NCBI GenBank assembly: GCA_021396245.1
Contig: WNYE01000003.1
Span: 558,001 to 622,000, forward strand
DNA length: 64,000 nt
Reading direction: 5' to 3'
Source: Sporothrix humicola
Lineage: Eukaryota > Ascomycota > Sordariomycetes > Ophiostomatales > Ophiostomataceae
This document shows, piece after piece, positions 45,611 through 57,300 of the stretch; position 1 is the stretch's first letter, and every line of letters starts with the position of its first letter. Made by a program: the position numbers and the translations under genes. The notes below the pieces were generated by a model. The model was not told the DNA's origin. It made no database searches and saw only the letters and a list, made by a program, of their open reading frames with translations.

Positions 45611-47522
45611 ATGAGTACACCAAGAGGAGGCTCCGTCCCTCGCGGCGCGGGCTCTGCCGTGCAGACGCCGACGACCGGACAAGGAAACAATGGCAAGGAA
45701 AACAACAGACTTCTCAGCAGCGCCGGCCCAGCTTCTGTTGGCGGCACATATCGAACACCAAACACGGCGACCAAGGTCGCCACGGGCCGAAGGACACCTG
45801 GCACGGCCGGCCGCACGCCGCATGCACGCGCCGCGCGCCTCGCCCTCGACAGCCGCCGCACGGCCATCTTTACGCCGGGCGGGCGGCAGAGACAGAGTCG
45901 GCGGAAGAGTGGGCGGATGCTGCGGGACTCGCCGCGGGATTTGCTACGAAACCTGAGCCGGCGGCTCGCACCGACGTCACAGCCGATTGCGTCGTCATCA
46001 CCGGGAAGTGGCGGGAGTGCAGAACAGTCCCGGCGGCACCGCCAGCCTCTGGATATCGACATGGAGATGGATGCGATTGCACACGCCGACAGCAGCACAG
46101 CGTCTGTTGGCCGGCGGAGGACGCTTCTCAACATTCCCGGACTGGAAGACGACGACGACTCGCTGCCGCTGGACCGCCCTCGCATGTCACTCAATATCGA
46201 AGACAATGACAACGACGACGATCTGCGGCCGCACCGGTCACTGATTCTGGAAAACGGCGGCGATAGCGACGACGCCGAGGCCGACGCGGACGCGGACCTG
46301 GCCAACTTTACACAGCGGTCGATTGAGCTGGCACGGCGGGCGGCCACACAGGAACAGCTGCTGCAGGCGCGACGGTTTTCACGGGCCAGCCTCGGAATGC
46401 GCAGCAGTCTTGGCAGCATGCGGATGAGCGACTACATGGACGAGTTTGGCCGCGGTGCAGGAGGTGGCGAGGACGGCGATGTGGCGGGCGACGACAACCA
46501 GCCGTCGGCATTCTTCCCCGAGGGCGCTTTTGACAACCTGATGCCGGGCGAAGGCGAGTCGGGCGTCGGCGCTGACCTGACGTTTGAGCGGGTGGACTCG
46601 GACACGGGCGAGCAGCACGAGGCCCGCCTGGGTATTGACGCCGGAGGCGAGAGTGGATTTGGACTGATCGACCTGGGCCTGGACGGCGGCAACGAGACGA
46701 CCTTTATGATGGGGCAGCAGTCGCCCGACCGGACACTTGGGACGACTGTTTTGTTGGAGGGAGACGGCGAAGACAACCTTGGCCTGTTGAACAATGGCGA
46801 CAACGAAAACGGGATTTATTTTGGTGCTCCCTTTGGCGGCGATAATTTCGACGACTACGGCGGCGGCAACGAGAGTGGTGGCGGCAACTTTTGGGATGAC
46901 GACGAGCCCGACAACGCAAATGGCGCCGAGGATGTCGCCGTCTCTGCACACGATGCTGCCAACAATGCGGTGGGCGTTGCTGGGAAAGGACAAGAAAAGA
47001 ACGTCGGTGGGAAGAAGCGGCTCAAGCTGTCGTCCCACGGCATTCCCTACCCATCACTGCCTGTCGGTGTAGTCAAGCGCATTGCCCAGACGTTTGCTCA
47101 GTCTTCCGGTGCCTCCTCCAAGTCGGGCAAGGCCAAGCTAAGCCCCGAGACCGTGGCGGCGCTGAGCACGGCGTCGGACTGGTTCTTTGAGCAGGTCGGC
47201 GTGGATCTGCAGCGGTACGCCAAGCACGCCGGCCGCAAGACGATCGACGAGAGTGATGTTCTCCTGCTGATGAGAAGGTGAGTACACTCCATACACCATT
47301 ATTTATTTCTACTCGTACTAACAAGACAGACAACGGCAAGTGAACGCGGCAGTCACGCCATTCTCGCTGGCACAGCGCATGCTCCCGCGTGAGCTTTTGC
47401 AGGAGCTGCGCATGATTCCGGATGTGCCCGCTCTGAAACGCCGGTCGCAGAAGAAGCCATCTGCACAGCGCCTCTCGGGTGTTGGCCGGATAGCCAAGAA
47501 GCGGGCCGACAATGTCACATGA
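45611..47522 (+). CDS. CENP-T, inner-kinetochore histone-fold protein
   Basis: Two exons, 45611-47277 and 47330-47522. The 52-bp intron has donor GTGAGT, branch ACTAAC and acceptor GACAG, and splicing gives 619 residues. The start ATG at 45611 opens MSTPRGGSVPRG; upstream sequence in the same frame looks like leader. The N-terminal 130 residues are basic with several proline-directed Ser/Thr sites (RTPGTAGRTP) and DSPRDLLRNLSRRLAP. In CENP-T proteins this zone is phosphorylated by CDK and recruits Ndc80/Mis12. A long acidic, disordered middle follows. The C-terminus (about 475-619) is the histone fold plus CENP-T extension: YPSLPVGVVKRIAQTF, LSPETVAALSTASDWFFEQVGVDLQRYAKHAGRKTIDESDVLLLMRRQRQ and LAQRMLPRELLQELR. 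Confidence 0.92.
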
Positions 47523-47611
47523 AGGACGCACTCTACGGATGGATCTCGAGGTCTGATGTCTTGAGAGAAGTTTATTGCATTCATTTACATTAGCATATAC
47601 AGGTCTGGCGT

Positions 47612-48927
47612 CTACCAGTTCTTGTTCAGGCGGACACGTCTCTTGATGTCCGAAGCGGGCTTCTTGGTGACCATCCACAGCATGATGGACGTCGCCAGCG
47701 ACAAGCTGTACCTGCGAGGGGTTAGCATACGGATATGGCAGAGCAGAGAAGGAAAAGAGACCCTACCATGTAAAGATGTACTGGGCGTGGTTGTTGCGGA
47801 GAGTGACCTCGGCGGGCTTGCCAATAGGAACGCCCTTGGCCTCCATATCGTACACCTGCAGCAGATCAGGTTCTGTCTTGTTAGCGTTGTCGTCGATAGA
47901 ATGATACCCATTTCACAAGTGCGAAGCGAGAATTGATACGTGAAGGATGCAACTTACCCATTGTCACTTCCACCCATACAGGCAGACTGCCCGTCAGCTT
48001 GGCCATGCCCTCGACATCCGGAAAGTAAAACTCGCTCTTGTCGGGGCGGTTCTCGGGCGTAAAGTAGTTGCGCTTCCACGGCGCCCGCAGCATGCCCTCG
48101 ACTCTCACGAGCCCCCGAGGAAGAGTCGCGGGAGACGCCCGCGCTCGCGCGCGCTGGCTGCGTTGCTCGCGCGAGATCCAGCCGCGGTTGACAAGGATCG
48201 TTGTCTTTTCCTGGACGGGCGCGTCTGGGTTCCGCGGGTCCACAATCTCCAGAGGCGTCACCACAAAGTAGCCGGCAACACCCTCTCGCACACGCGGCCC
48301 GACAAGCATTTCCTGGTCGTGACGGAACGTGCCGACGGCCACAATGCGGCGGTAGTCAAAGTCGATGGCGCCTTCATCCTCGACACCGTCGGCCGACTTG
48401 CCCTGCGTGTGCGCGACGGCATCGGCGACGTTCTCCGGGTTCAGAGGGAGCGGTGGTCTCACGAGCCGGTCTTCACATTTGGCCAGCAGATCCGTCTTCC
48501 ACCGCAAACGGAACACCTGCCACGTTCCAAGAGCAAAAGCTGTGATCGGAATGAGCGCCAGGATAATCAGACCAGGGCCGTGCCTCTTGCCGCCGGACCG
48601 CACAAGCTCGGGTGGGTTGTCGAGAATCGAGGTAAAGTTTGGGTCGTCGGCGGGCTGCAAGGGCTCGTCGGGCGGTTTTTGCTGTGATCGGCGGCGGGCG
48701 GAGACTGTCGAGAAGGAGATGCGCAGACCACGACGGGTGGCCACCGAAGAAGTCAATTGGCGCAGGCACTGTCTGCACGGTGTCGAGGTCGCCCGGGAAG
48801 CTGTCGGGGCTGTGGCAATCGAGCGACGACAGATCCCGGTTACTGCCGGTTTAGTGCCGTTTGCGGCGGCTGTAGCTAACCGACGTACGGCCGGCTGCCA
48901 CAGTCGTTGTGGTAATATCGGGTTCAT
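47612..48927 (-). CDS. SHY1: SURF1/Shy1 cytochrome c oxidase assembly factor
   Basis: Three exons on the reverse strand: 48927-47958, 47872-47767 and 47711-47612. All have GT..AG introns with CTAAC branches, and splicing gives 391 residues. I chose ATG 48927 because the open frame further upstream begins only with TTG. The first 80 residues are Arg/Ser/Thr-rich, a mitochondrial presequence. Hallmarks are two membrane helices flanking an intermembrane-space domain: GLIILALIPITAFALGTWQVFRLRWK near the N-terminus and YSLSLATSIMLWMV at the C-terminus. Between them lie FRHDQEMLVGPR, GYFVVTPL, ILVNRGWI and a PDLLQVYDMEAKGVPIG block. Surf1 helps haem a/CuB insertion into Cox1 in the inner membrane. 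It is convergent with CENP-T, 89 bp apart. Confidence 0.95.
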
Positions 48928-49382
48928 GTTGGGTGTGTGTGGGAAGACAGTCCTGGCAGCAAATTGAGCTGCCAATTAGTCGCCGTGGAGTATCTATCCA
49001 TAAAAGTTGACGTCGCATGAGGTTCCCCAAAAAAAGGTGATGCTAACAGAGTGGGTCGACTTTTAGATCCGATACAGCGATATTGCCGTATCCCGTACTA
49101 GTACATTCACATGTGAGCGTCACAAACACGACAGAATTCACGAAAATGAGGAATGATGAGTGCGATAAATCAAAGTAATGCGTCGCGAGAAATATATCTG
49201 TATCCAAAAGCGTGAAAATCCAAAAGCATATGTCCAAAAACAAGTAATATTACAGAAGGCGTTGTGTCGTGTAAATCGCCATAAATCAGAATAACCAAAA
49301 AAGATGTGAACTGTAGATAAAAGAGAAAAGCCGCCGAATCGCATGTAGATGAGTCGTTAGAATATGCCGTTGAAAATAAGAA
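48928..49382. other. Intergenic region upstream of SURF1
   Basis: This short AT-rich interval lies between the SURF1 promoter side and the 3' end of the next gene. Nothing else was recognised. Confidence 0.6.
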
Positions 49383-50053
49383 TCAGTAGAGCCGCCGCTG
49401 ATAGTAGACAGGCTTCTCGTTGGCCGCCAACTTCATCAGCTCTTCTTTGATCTTTCGCCTCCGCTCGGCCTTGCTGACGGGTTTCTTGGGCTTTTCTGGT
49501 TCTGCGGGCGCTTTTGCCTTTTCTGGTGCCGCCGGTGCCGCTGGAACGACAATCTCATCTGCTTTTCCGCCTGTCAAGCGGCGCTGTGCCTGATCCTCGG
49601 CGCCTGGTCGGCTTTGCGTCACTTCAACGACAACGTCTGTGCTCGCTTTGCTCTTGCTGCTGTCGTCCTTGTGTCCCACCAGTGGACTCGCCTGGCTCTT
49701 GCTCGGCGCGTTGTCGGCCACAATAATCGCTTTGCCGTTCTCGTCGACGTCGCTGTCAATCGTCACAATCGTGCCGTCCGAGAGCTCCGTCGTCATCTTC
49801 TTGAAGCGGTCGGGCAGGAAAATCTTGGGCGGTTCGGGGCGCGGCATGCGGATCGACTGCCGCAGCTGGCGCAGCGTGCGCTGTTGCAAGACATAGCCGC
49901 TGATGAAGAGGGCAAATGTGCAGAGGATGACTAGGCGGGGTGAAGAAAGAAGAGACAATGTTAGAGATGTTCAACTGGAATGAAGATTAAATGGAAGAAC
50001 ATACCTATGCCTGCCGAGACCGCAACCGAGACCTGCGACGACGTCAAGAGCAT
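49383..50053 (-). CDS. Small single-pass membrane protein of unknown function
   Basis: Two exons, 50053-50005 and 49930-49383. The 74-bp intron has donor GTATGT, branch CTAAC and acceptor GCCTAG, and the product is 198 residues. The splice creates one uninterrupted N-terminal hydrophobic helix, VSVAVSAGIVILCTFALFISGYVL (about 8-31), followed by LQQRTLRQLRQSIRMPRP. This would anchor the protein with a soluble, disordered Lys/Glu/Ala/Pro-rich tail containing KAERRRKIKEELMKLA and ending YYQRRLY. The coherent helix across the junction supports the gene model. No family was recognised. An N-terminal anchor with basic flank could be mitochondrial or ER. It is divergent from PRP38. Confidence 0.75.
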
Positions 50054-50662
50054 TCTCAACAATGTTCGGATGTCGGCAGGAGATGTGAATGTGTTGAATC
50101 GTTAATTCCTCGTCGTTTAAAAAGAAGGAAAGAAAAGCCGAATTGTTTTATTGTCAATCGTAGTCGTATCAAAAGGTGTGTCGTGTGCTTTCCAACCGCA
50201 CTTTGTTGCTATCCAAAATTGAAGTGCTAGTTTATCGGTCAATGCCGTCGATCACAGGATTGAACAACAGAAGATATATGAGATAATATTTGTGCGCCGT
50301 TCTCGAACATGAACTCGGCCTTCCTCTAAATGTCGCTACCCGTTTCGTTCTATTCGGGCGCAAAACGTGGTTGGTGGCGGCCCGTCATCAGCCTTCCCTT
50401 TATTTACCCGCGTGGCCGGGCAACTATCGATAAGCACCAATTCTCGCCCCACCCAGGCTACCACCACCACCACCACCAAAATTCTTACAGCGACTTTTAG
50501 CATGCGTGACAGCTACAGCTTCAGCGACGTCACAGAAAAAAGTCGACACACACTTTAAATCTCGACATTCGCCTCGACGCGCAACACGCGACCCCTGCCT
50601 CCCCGCCTCGCTCTTCTCTCTCGACTTCTATAAAGGCCACGGCCTAGTCTCCACCGCCCAAC
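50054..50662. promoter_or_regulatory. Divergent promoter interval, small membrane protein / PRP38
   Basis: This 609-bp interval holds the promoters of two divergent genes. A CACCAC repeat lies at about 50461-50477. A TATAAAGG sequence lies about 35 bp before the PRP38 ATG, closer than usual for a TATA box. Confidence 0.45.
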
Positions 50663-51523
50663 ATGTCCCGCTCCGGCGAGTTCCACCAGGCCGACGAGCG
50701 CCGCTTCCTCGATGAGCGCGGCTCGTCCGTCTCGGTCGCGCCCAACGGCCTCAACCCGGCCACCATTATGGAAAAGGCCGTGCGCGAGCGCATCGTCGAC
50801 AGCTATTTCTGGAAGGAGCAGTGCTTTGGTGTCAACGAGGCCGACATTGTCGACCGCGTCGTCGACCATGTGAGCTGCATTGGCGGCACGACGGGCACGA
50901 CCCAGAAGCCGACTCCTTTTCTGTGTTTGGCCTTGAAGCTTCTCCAGCTGGCCCCCGACGACTCTATTCTCCAGGCATACCTCAGCCAGGGCGGCGACAA
51001 GTTCAAGTACCTGCGGGCGCTGGCCCTGTTCTACGTCCGCCTGACACGGCCGGCGGCCGACGTTTACACAACCCTCGAGCCCTATCTGGCCGACCGGCGG
51101 AAATTGCGGAGAAAAGGAAGGGCAGGCACCCAATTGACGTTCGTGGACGAGTTTGTGGACGACCTGCTAGTCAAATCGCGAGTGTGTGCGACAAGTCTGT
51201 GGAAGCTGCCGCAGCGCGAAGACTTGGAAGATATGGGCAAGCTAGAGCCAAGAGTGAGTGCTTTGGGCGACATTAACGATATTCTCGACGAAGAGGATGA
51301 GGAAGAAAAGAAGGACGAAGACGAAGAAGAGGATGGCGATGACAGCGACATATCAGACATGGAGGATAGACAGCCCGACAAGAGAAGGCGAAGAAACAGC
51401 GGCAGTGATGATAGTGGAGAGGAAAGCGACAGACGAAATGGATCTTCAAATATGCGGCGAGAGCGGACGAGAACACCAGAGTCGGACTCGGAGTCTGATC
51501 GGTCAAGAAGTGGAAGACGATGA
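50663..51523 (+). CDS. PRP38: Pre-mRNA splicing factor Prp38
   Basis: Single exon, 286 residues. The PRP38 domain (about 27-185) reads NPATIMEKAVRERIVDSYFWKEQCFGVNEADIVDRVV, then GGTTGTTQKPTPFLCLALKLLQL, FKYLRALALFYVRLT and YTTLEPYLADRRKLR. The C-terminal 80 residues are acidic and then RS/RD-like (ERTRTPESDSESDRSRSGRR). Prp38 is a component of the pre-B and B spliceosome complexes needed for activation after tri-snRNP binding. It acts in the nucleus. Confidence 0.96.
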   Translation: MSRSGEFHQADERRFLDERGSSVSVAPNGLNPATIMEKAVRERIVDSYFWKEQCFGVNEADIVDRVVDHVSCIGGTTGTTQKPTPFLCLALKLLQLAPDDSILQAYLSQGGDKFKYLRALALFYVRLTRPAADVYTTLEPYLADRRKLRRKGRAGTQLTFVDEFVDDLLVKSRVCATSLWKLPQREDLEDMGKLEPRVSALGDINDILDEEDEEEKKDEDEEEDGDDSDISDMEDRQPDKRRRRNSGSDDSGEESDRRNGSSNMRRERTRTPESDSESDRSRSGRR

Positions 51524-52189
51524 GAGAAAAAGATGGCTGCTGTATGATATAGATGCGTTGCCTTTACCAGCATATAATGAGACACGATACCCAATGATAA
51601 CATGCCATACTTGCCGTTGGTATGAGTTGGCACGTTTTGTTGTGATATGAATAAATCTACCTATTTCTATCTAAGTGGTGGAAGGGGGAAACATAAGCAA
51701 CACCACTTGGCAAATATATCACGCTCCAGTCCTTATTTATGAACGAACATGCTTGCTGGTAGAATCGTTTTCAAAAGTAGAAGGAAGCTTTAAATATGAG
51801 CTCATATGAATGTGTGTAAAGAAAATACATGATGCAAACACCCATCAATCCATCAGCCAGAACCAGAGAAACCCGGAAACTCAAGAAAATAACAATAACT
51901 TTTGTCGTCTTGATGTCTTTTGTGTATATATCATCGGATGTGGGGAAAATGGAAGCAAATGCGGAAAATAAGACCAAATAAAATGAGAAGAAAGAGAAGA
52001 AATGGAAATGGTGAAGTACAGACAAGCAATACCAACGCCTGCCAAAGATTAAAGAAAAAGAGACAAAGAAAGACAAAAAAAAAAAATGCTAACCGTGGTC
52101 AAGAGTCACAGCCAAAAGTAATAGTACGACACCCCAAACCCTACCAAGCCAAAAGGAAACAGATACCAAAATTCCCAGAGCGTGCTGTC
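51524..52189. other. Convergent 3' intergenic region, PRP38 / CHK2-type kinase
   Basis: An A-rich interval (about 51900-52150) between two converging genes. No gene was recognised. Confidence 0.6.
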
Positions 52190-54353
52190 CTATCGCTTGC
52201 TCTTGCCTTTGCCCTTGCCCTTGGCCGAGGCCACGTCCGTCTTGCTGTACACGCTGCTCTCATTGCCGAACAGAGCAGGGTCGCCACGCTCGCCGTGCTC
52301 CATGAACGCGCCCGGGTCGGCGTTATCGGCCGGTCGTGCCTCCTTGCCGTTGCCATGCTTGTGGCCGCCACCCAGCGGGTTCTTGCTAAAGATCTTGATG
52401 GGGTCGTGGTTAGCACCGCCGGGGATCTTGGTGATCTCGACCTTGTTCAAGGCGCTCAGCAGCGTGCGCTCGCGCACCAGGCCGCGGCGGTTAACGGCAA
52501 GCCCGGCGACGCCGCCGACCAAGCCGTCGGTGCTGTCGTTGACACTGAGGGCAGTCTCATTCATCCAGGGGTGCGCTATGCACTGGTCAATGGTGAACCG
52601 GCGCTCCGGGTCGACGACGAGCATCGAATCAATGAGGTCGAGCGCCGGATCGCCCACCGAGTCCCAATAAGGCGACGGGAACGTGAACCGGCCGCTGCGA
52701 ATCTGCTGCGACATGTTGAAGGGGAACTCGGGCGAGCGCAGCTCGTCGGAAAAGGGCGGGAAGCCGCACAGGCAAATGTACAGAACAACGCCCAAGGACC
52801 AAATGTCGACAGCCTTTGTGTATTTGCGGTGGCGGCCGTCGGCCAGAATCTCGGGCGCGACATAGCTGGGCGTGCCGCACAGCGTTGTCGTAAAAGACTC
52901 CTCGCCGATAATCTTGGCCAGACCGAAATCGGCAAGCTTGACATGCAGATCACGGTCGACGAGCAAAATGTTCTCGGGCTTAATGTCACGGTGGACAATG
53001 TTGCGTTCGTGCTATCTTGTTAGTGGGAGTTATCAAAACGAAATATGACAGGTTTTGACTTACCAAATACTTGACACCGGCAAACAGCTGCTTGAACAGC
53101 TTGCGTGTATCGCTCTCGCTGAGCTTGGAGTTCATGACGATAAAATTGAACAGCTCGCCCTCAGCAGCCAGCTCCAGCACCAGATACACGGCGTTTTTCT
53201 CGTTGAACGTGTCCTTGAGGCAGAGCACGCTCGGATGGTTCACGCCCATGAGCACGGCAATCTCTTGTTGCAAACCGTCCGTCTTGGAGCGGTCCTCGAC
53301 GCCGGGCGTCTTTGTGAAAATCTTGACGGCGTACCGCTGGCCAGTGGCCTTTTCGACGCACAGGTACACCTCGGCGAAGTGGCCCTTGCCCAGCCGGTTT
53401 TGGAGCGAGTACTGCTGGTGGAAGCCGCTCGTGGTGCGGGCCTTGGGGTATCGGAACACAAACCGGGCCTTGTCGAGCACGGCGATCTCGTCCTTTTCGT
53501 TGAGCTCGCGGCGCTGGTTGCGGCCCACGAGCGCCTCGTTGACAAACGTGCCGTTGCTCGACAGATCCTCGATCACGGCCACTGTATCGTGGCCCTTGTG
53601 CTCGGCAAAAATCAGACAGTGCCGGTTCGACACGATCGGGTCGTCAATGACGACATCGCACTCCGGGTGGCGCCCTATTAAGTAACCCTTGGATGAGGGA
53701 GCATCCGAAGCGCCGTTCTTGCCGCCCTTTTTACCGCCCTTCTTCTTCGTGGAAGCAGAGGAAGAAGAGTCGTCGTCATCACAACCTACCCGCTTCTTGA
53801 GAACAAAGCTGTGGTTGGCGCCGTAGCGCGCGCCCAATGGCATCAGGTAGCCCCAGACGCCCTCCTTGACCTCGTCCTTGACTTCGTCCGAAAGCGCCGA
53901 GTTCGGATCAATGTACTGCGAGGGCATCGCCTGGGTGTCCTGCGGCGGAGACGAGTACGAGCCGGCGTCGTCGCCGCTCCCGCTGCCGTTTCCATCACGA
54001 GGGTTCACCTGGCTTGGACGGCCGCCCGGTGGTGTAGCAGTGGGCTCCTTGAAGCGCTGCTCGGACGAAGACGAGTCGTCGACGGCCAGGAACGTATTGG
54101 GTGTCAAAAGTTGGTTCTGCTGCTTCTTGTTGTCGCGATCACGGGCACCCGGCGGTGCAGCAGCGGGTGTCCGGGGCGTGGCGATCTCGGTGATGGCGCT
54201 GGCTTCGGTCATGTAGGCGGAGGAGTCGACGCGCTGGGAGGAGATGCGGCCGGAGCGCCGGGGCTTCTTTGCGTCGACTTCGGCATCGATGGACTGCTGT
54301 CGGAACAGGCGCGTTAACAGGGAACCGATCACGGCCGAAGTACGGCGAGGCAT
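52190..54353 (-). CDS. FHA-domain checkpoint kinase, Chk2/Rad53/Cds1 family (Neurospora PRD-4-like)
   Basis: Two exons, 54353-53064 and 53011-52190. The 52-bp intron has donor GTAAGT, branch ACTAAC and acceptor GATAG, and the product is 703 residues. I chose ATG 54353 (MPRRTSAV) because the frame upstream opens only with TTG. The N-terminus has several SQ/TQ sites (SSQRV, PSQV, DTQ, PSQ), targets of ATM/ATR-type kinases. One FHA domain (about 168-303) has GRHPECDVVIDDPIVSNRHC and LSSNGTFVN. The kinase domain (from about 315) has GKGHFAEVY, catalytic Lys344 (AVKIF), HRDIKPEN (437-444), DFG (458-460) and CGTPSYVAPE. The C-terminal tail is basic. The single FHA and length match filamentous-fungal Chk2 proteins acting in the DNA-damage checkpoint. 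Confidence 0.94.
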
Positions 54354-57300
54354 AGTGGGGAGCAAAAGAAAGGAAAAGGAAAGATAGAGAAAGGGTCAGT
54401 TCAAAGCAGCAGGACAGGATCTGGACATACTCGATGCCGCTTCAAGTGGCTGCCCTCATTGCGGGCCATCGCGAATGGTCGGCACTAGAAGAGGGTGTAT
54501 AAGGCTGTATAAGAGTATCGAGAGGCTTCAGAGACTCAGAGTGGCTTCGTGGGCGCCTGTGTTGGGAGGAAAACGTGGTCGAGGGTGTGCCGAGAATATA
54601 TGGCAGGTGACTCGTGCTGGCTGAGACAGTGGGCGACGAGGCGGAAGCGAAACGCTGCAAAAGGCGATGCGGATTCAGCAGGCGATACGAGACGGCAGGG
54701 AAAAGAGGAAGGCGATGAAGAAACGAGCGAACGTGACAGCTTCTGGAGCCCGTGATTTATGGGTCGAGAGTCAAAGATGCAAAGATGCAAAGTTGTCGAA
54801 AAGTGTCGAAAAGTGTCGATGATGACAAAATCGGGTGGGAAAGAAAACAAATAAAAACGTGAAAACAGAGAGCCGCAGCCAAGAGTTGTCCAGGGGTCGG
54901 GAAAAGAGGCCTACGGATGCTGCCGTTGTATGTCGGCAGTCCACTTGTGTCGATGAGGCTTTTCAATGATTGCAAAATACAGAGTACGAAATCTAGAACG
55001 GAGAAGAAAGCAAAAAGAGGCAGCAGAGGGAGCCCTTTCCTCTTTTCCCGTGAGAAGCAGGCGAGCAGCAACGCCGTCTTTTTGCAAAGCCTCACTCGCT
55101 CTTTCCTGTCATTTCACTTGGATTTTGGTCTAGTTTGCTAGTTCCAGCCCCTGCCTGGTGGTAGCGCACTTGCCCTATTGGCGGCCTGATGCCGGGGTCT
55201 GCATGGAAGAATGGAAAGAACGAACGGCAACAACGAGCAAGAACCAGCAGAAAGCGGGCAGGAACTCCCAGCAAACAGCCAAATCTCCACACAAAGTCAA
55301 GAGCTTCCAGGCAGCTCCGCCCGCTGGAGCAGCAACTTTTCTGGGTCCATGACTGGGCTGAGTCAACACGGCGCCCTCTTCCTCTGGCAGGGGAAGAGAG
55401 AGAAAGAGAGAAGGGGAAGACGCGCTGCCTCTTTTACGCTAGACCCCTTGGAGGCATAGCGGCCCCTGCAGAAGGTTCCATTCTGGCAGTTGTTCTGGAC
55501 TGGACGCGGTGCAGCCTGGCGAACACTGGTTTAGTGCATGCCACGCGTTGAGTGGTCCTGTCTCCTGTCAAATACCGTCAATATGCATCAAACCAAAATA
55601 AAGCGGCCAACCTTTGACGGGCCCTGCCGCTTTTCTCTGCTCTCACTCGCCGTTTGACTCTTGTCAGTTTGATCAGCCTTGTGAGTTCCTATTCGCCCCT
55701 TGGGCATTCTTTTCAGTCGTGTCACGTTTTTTGAGAGGGCTTGGAGGAAAATAAAATGTGTGCGTCGGGCCTCATCCGCCTTCAGAAATGGGAACCATTT
55801 CCAGTCATGAGGCCTCTCGTCACATGTCTCCCTGCCGTTTATTTTAAGAGTCACCACTGCCGCTGGACTTAAAAGCCGGATATATAAAACAATATCTTAT
55901 TTTTCTTCAATATTTGTCTTTTTGAAAATCGAACGGCTTTTTTATTCGGATTTGTCGGGCTCCTTTCAAGACGACCTAATTGCCCGTGGATTTAAGAAAT
56001 GGACACAATTCTGAGAATATACCTGCCCACATACTGACTCAATCTGCACATGTTTTGTGCTCACGATGTCTGTTTGAAGTACACAAACTCTCTTCCATTT
56101 AAATTGCCAAATCAAAATGCATTGTTTACTGCCCTGCCCATGTCTGTCAATTGTCGTATGAGCAAACGTCAAAAGCAAAGACGTGACAGAATGGCAGAAT
56201 GGTCAAAATGGACATATTGCTGTTAGTGGCGTTTGACGGTCAGCGGGGGTCACCGCTCACTGCGCTCCAGCGAACAACCGCAGCCTATGGTTTCTCGCAT
56301 AGGCGCTGCCGCTGAGAGAGCGGGTCTCCCGACTCTCCACTGAAGGAAGGCTGACAGGCACAAATGCACCATATGCGCAAAAAGGCACCAAATCTCCCAA
56401 AAGCGCGCCAATGTTCGCCGCCTGCAACCCCTGAGACCAGCAACTGCAAGGGCCCATGGGCAGCGAATAAGAACGGGTTCTCCCCCAAATAGTCAGCGAC
56501 CTCACCACTGTCCAAGACCACTCCTGAGGGCCTGCTGAAACACCGGGCCAATCAAAGGCCTGCAAAGGCAGGAACAGCGTCGATCTAGAAACAAACCAAG
56601 CTTTTGGCACCGCCCTGGCGGTGCTCCTTTTGGCAATGTTTCTCTTCGCTTTTGCTCGTGTTCTTGCTGTGCTCTCCACAGGTGCAGTAGCATGTCACAG
56701 ATATCGGCCGGAATCACTGGCCAAGAGCTGCAGACAGCTGTGTTTCTCCAAAAGTACTGTCACCAGAAAAGGGGTGAAGAAGGAGAAGAGAAAAGGAAAA
56801 AGGAAGAAAAAATGAAAAAGGACGACAAGGGATGGCCAGACCGCCAGGATATCGGCCGACTATGGCTCCATGGCGGTCCTTCTTGGGCTGGGATTGACGT
56901 CCTGTTCGTCCTTCGTTCTGCGTGTCTTCGTGTTTTCCGTCTGGTGTATCCCGGCGGGCGTGTCCTGTCTTATTATTCGGCCGCTTGAAGAGGCCATAAA
57001 AATAAATGAAAGAAAAGAAAAAAGCCAGAAGCGAGAGATGAAAGGTGACGGGCGGCCACGTCGGACAGGCCCTTTTTCTTTTAATGGTGCGCCTATCCTC
57101 TCGACTTGCATCTTCTCTTATACACTGCAGATCCGCACCGCGACTTTGTTCTTCTTCCATTTTCTTTCTTCGTTTTCAGCCTCTTTATTTCTCTCTTCAC
57201 TTCTTCACTCTTCGTTTCTATCTTCAGGTCACGGGATCTTCTCTGACTTTGTGTGACGAAGCTGGACTTCACACTCGTTCCTTCCTAGTTTGTCACAGAC

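Noticed and set aside
48928..48975. Upstream extension of SURF1
   Set aside because: The extension begins with TTG; the ATG at 48927 has a better context and directly starts the presequence.
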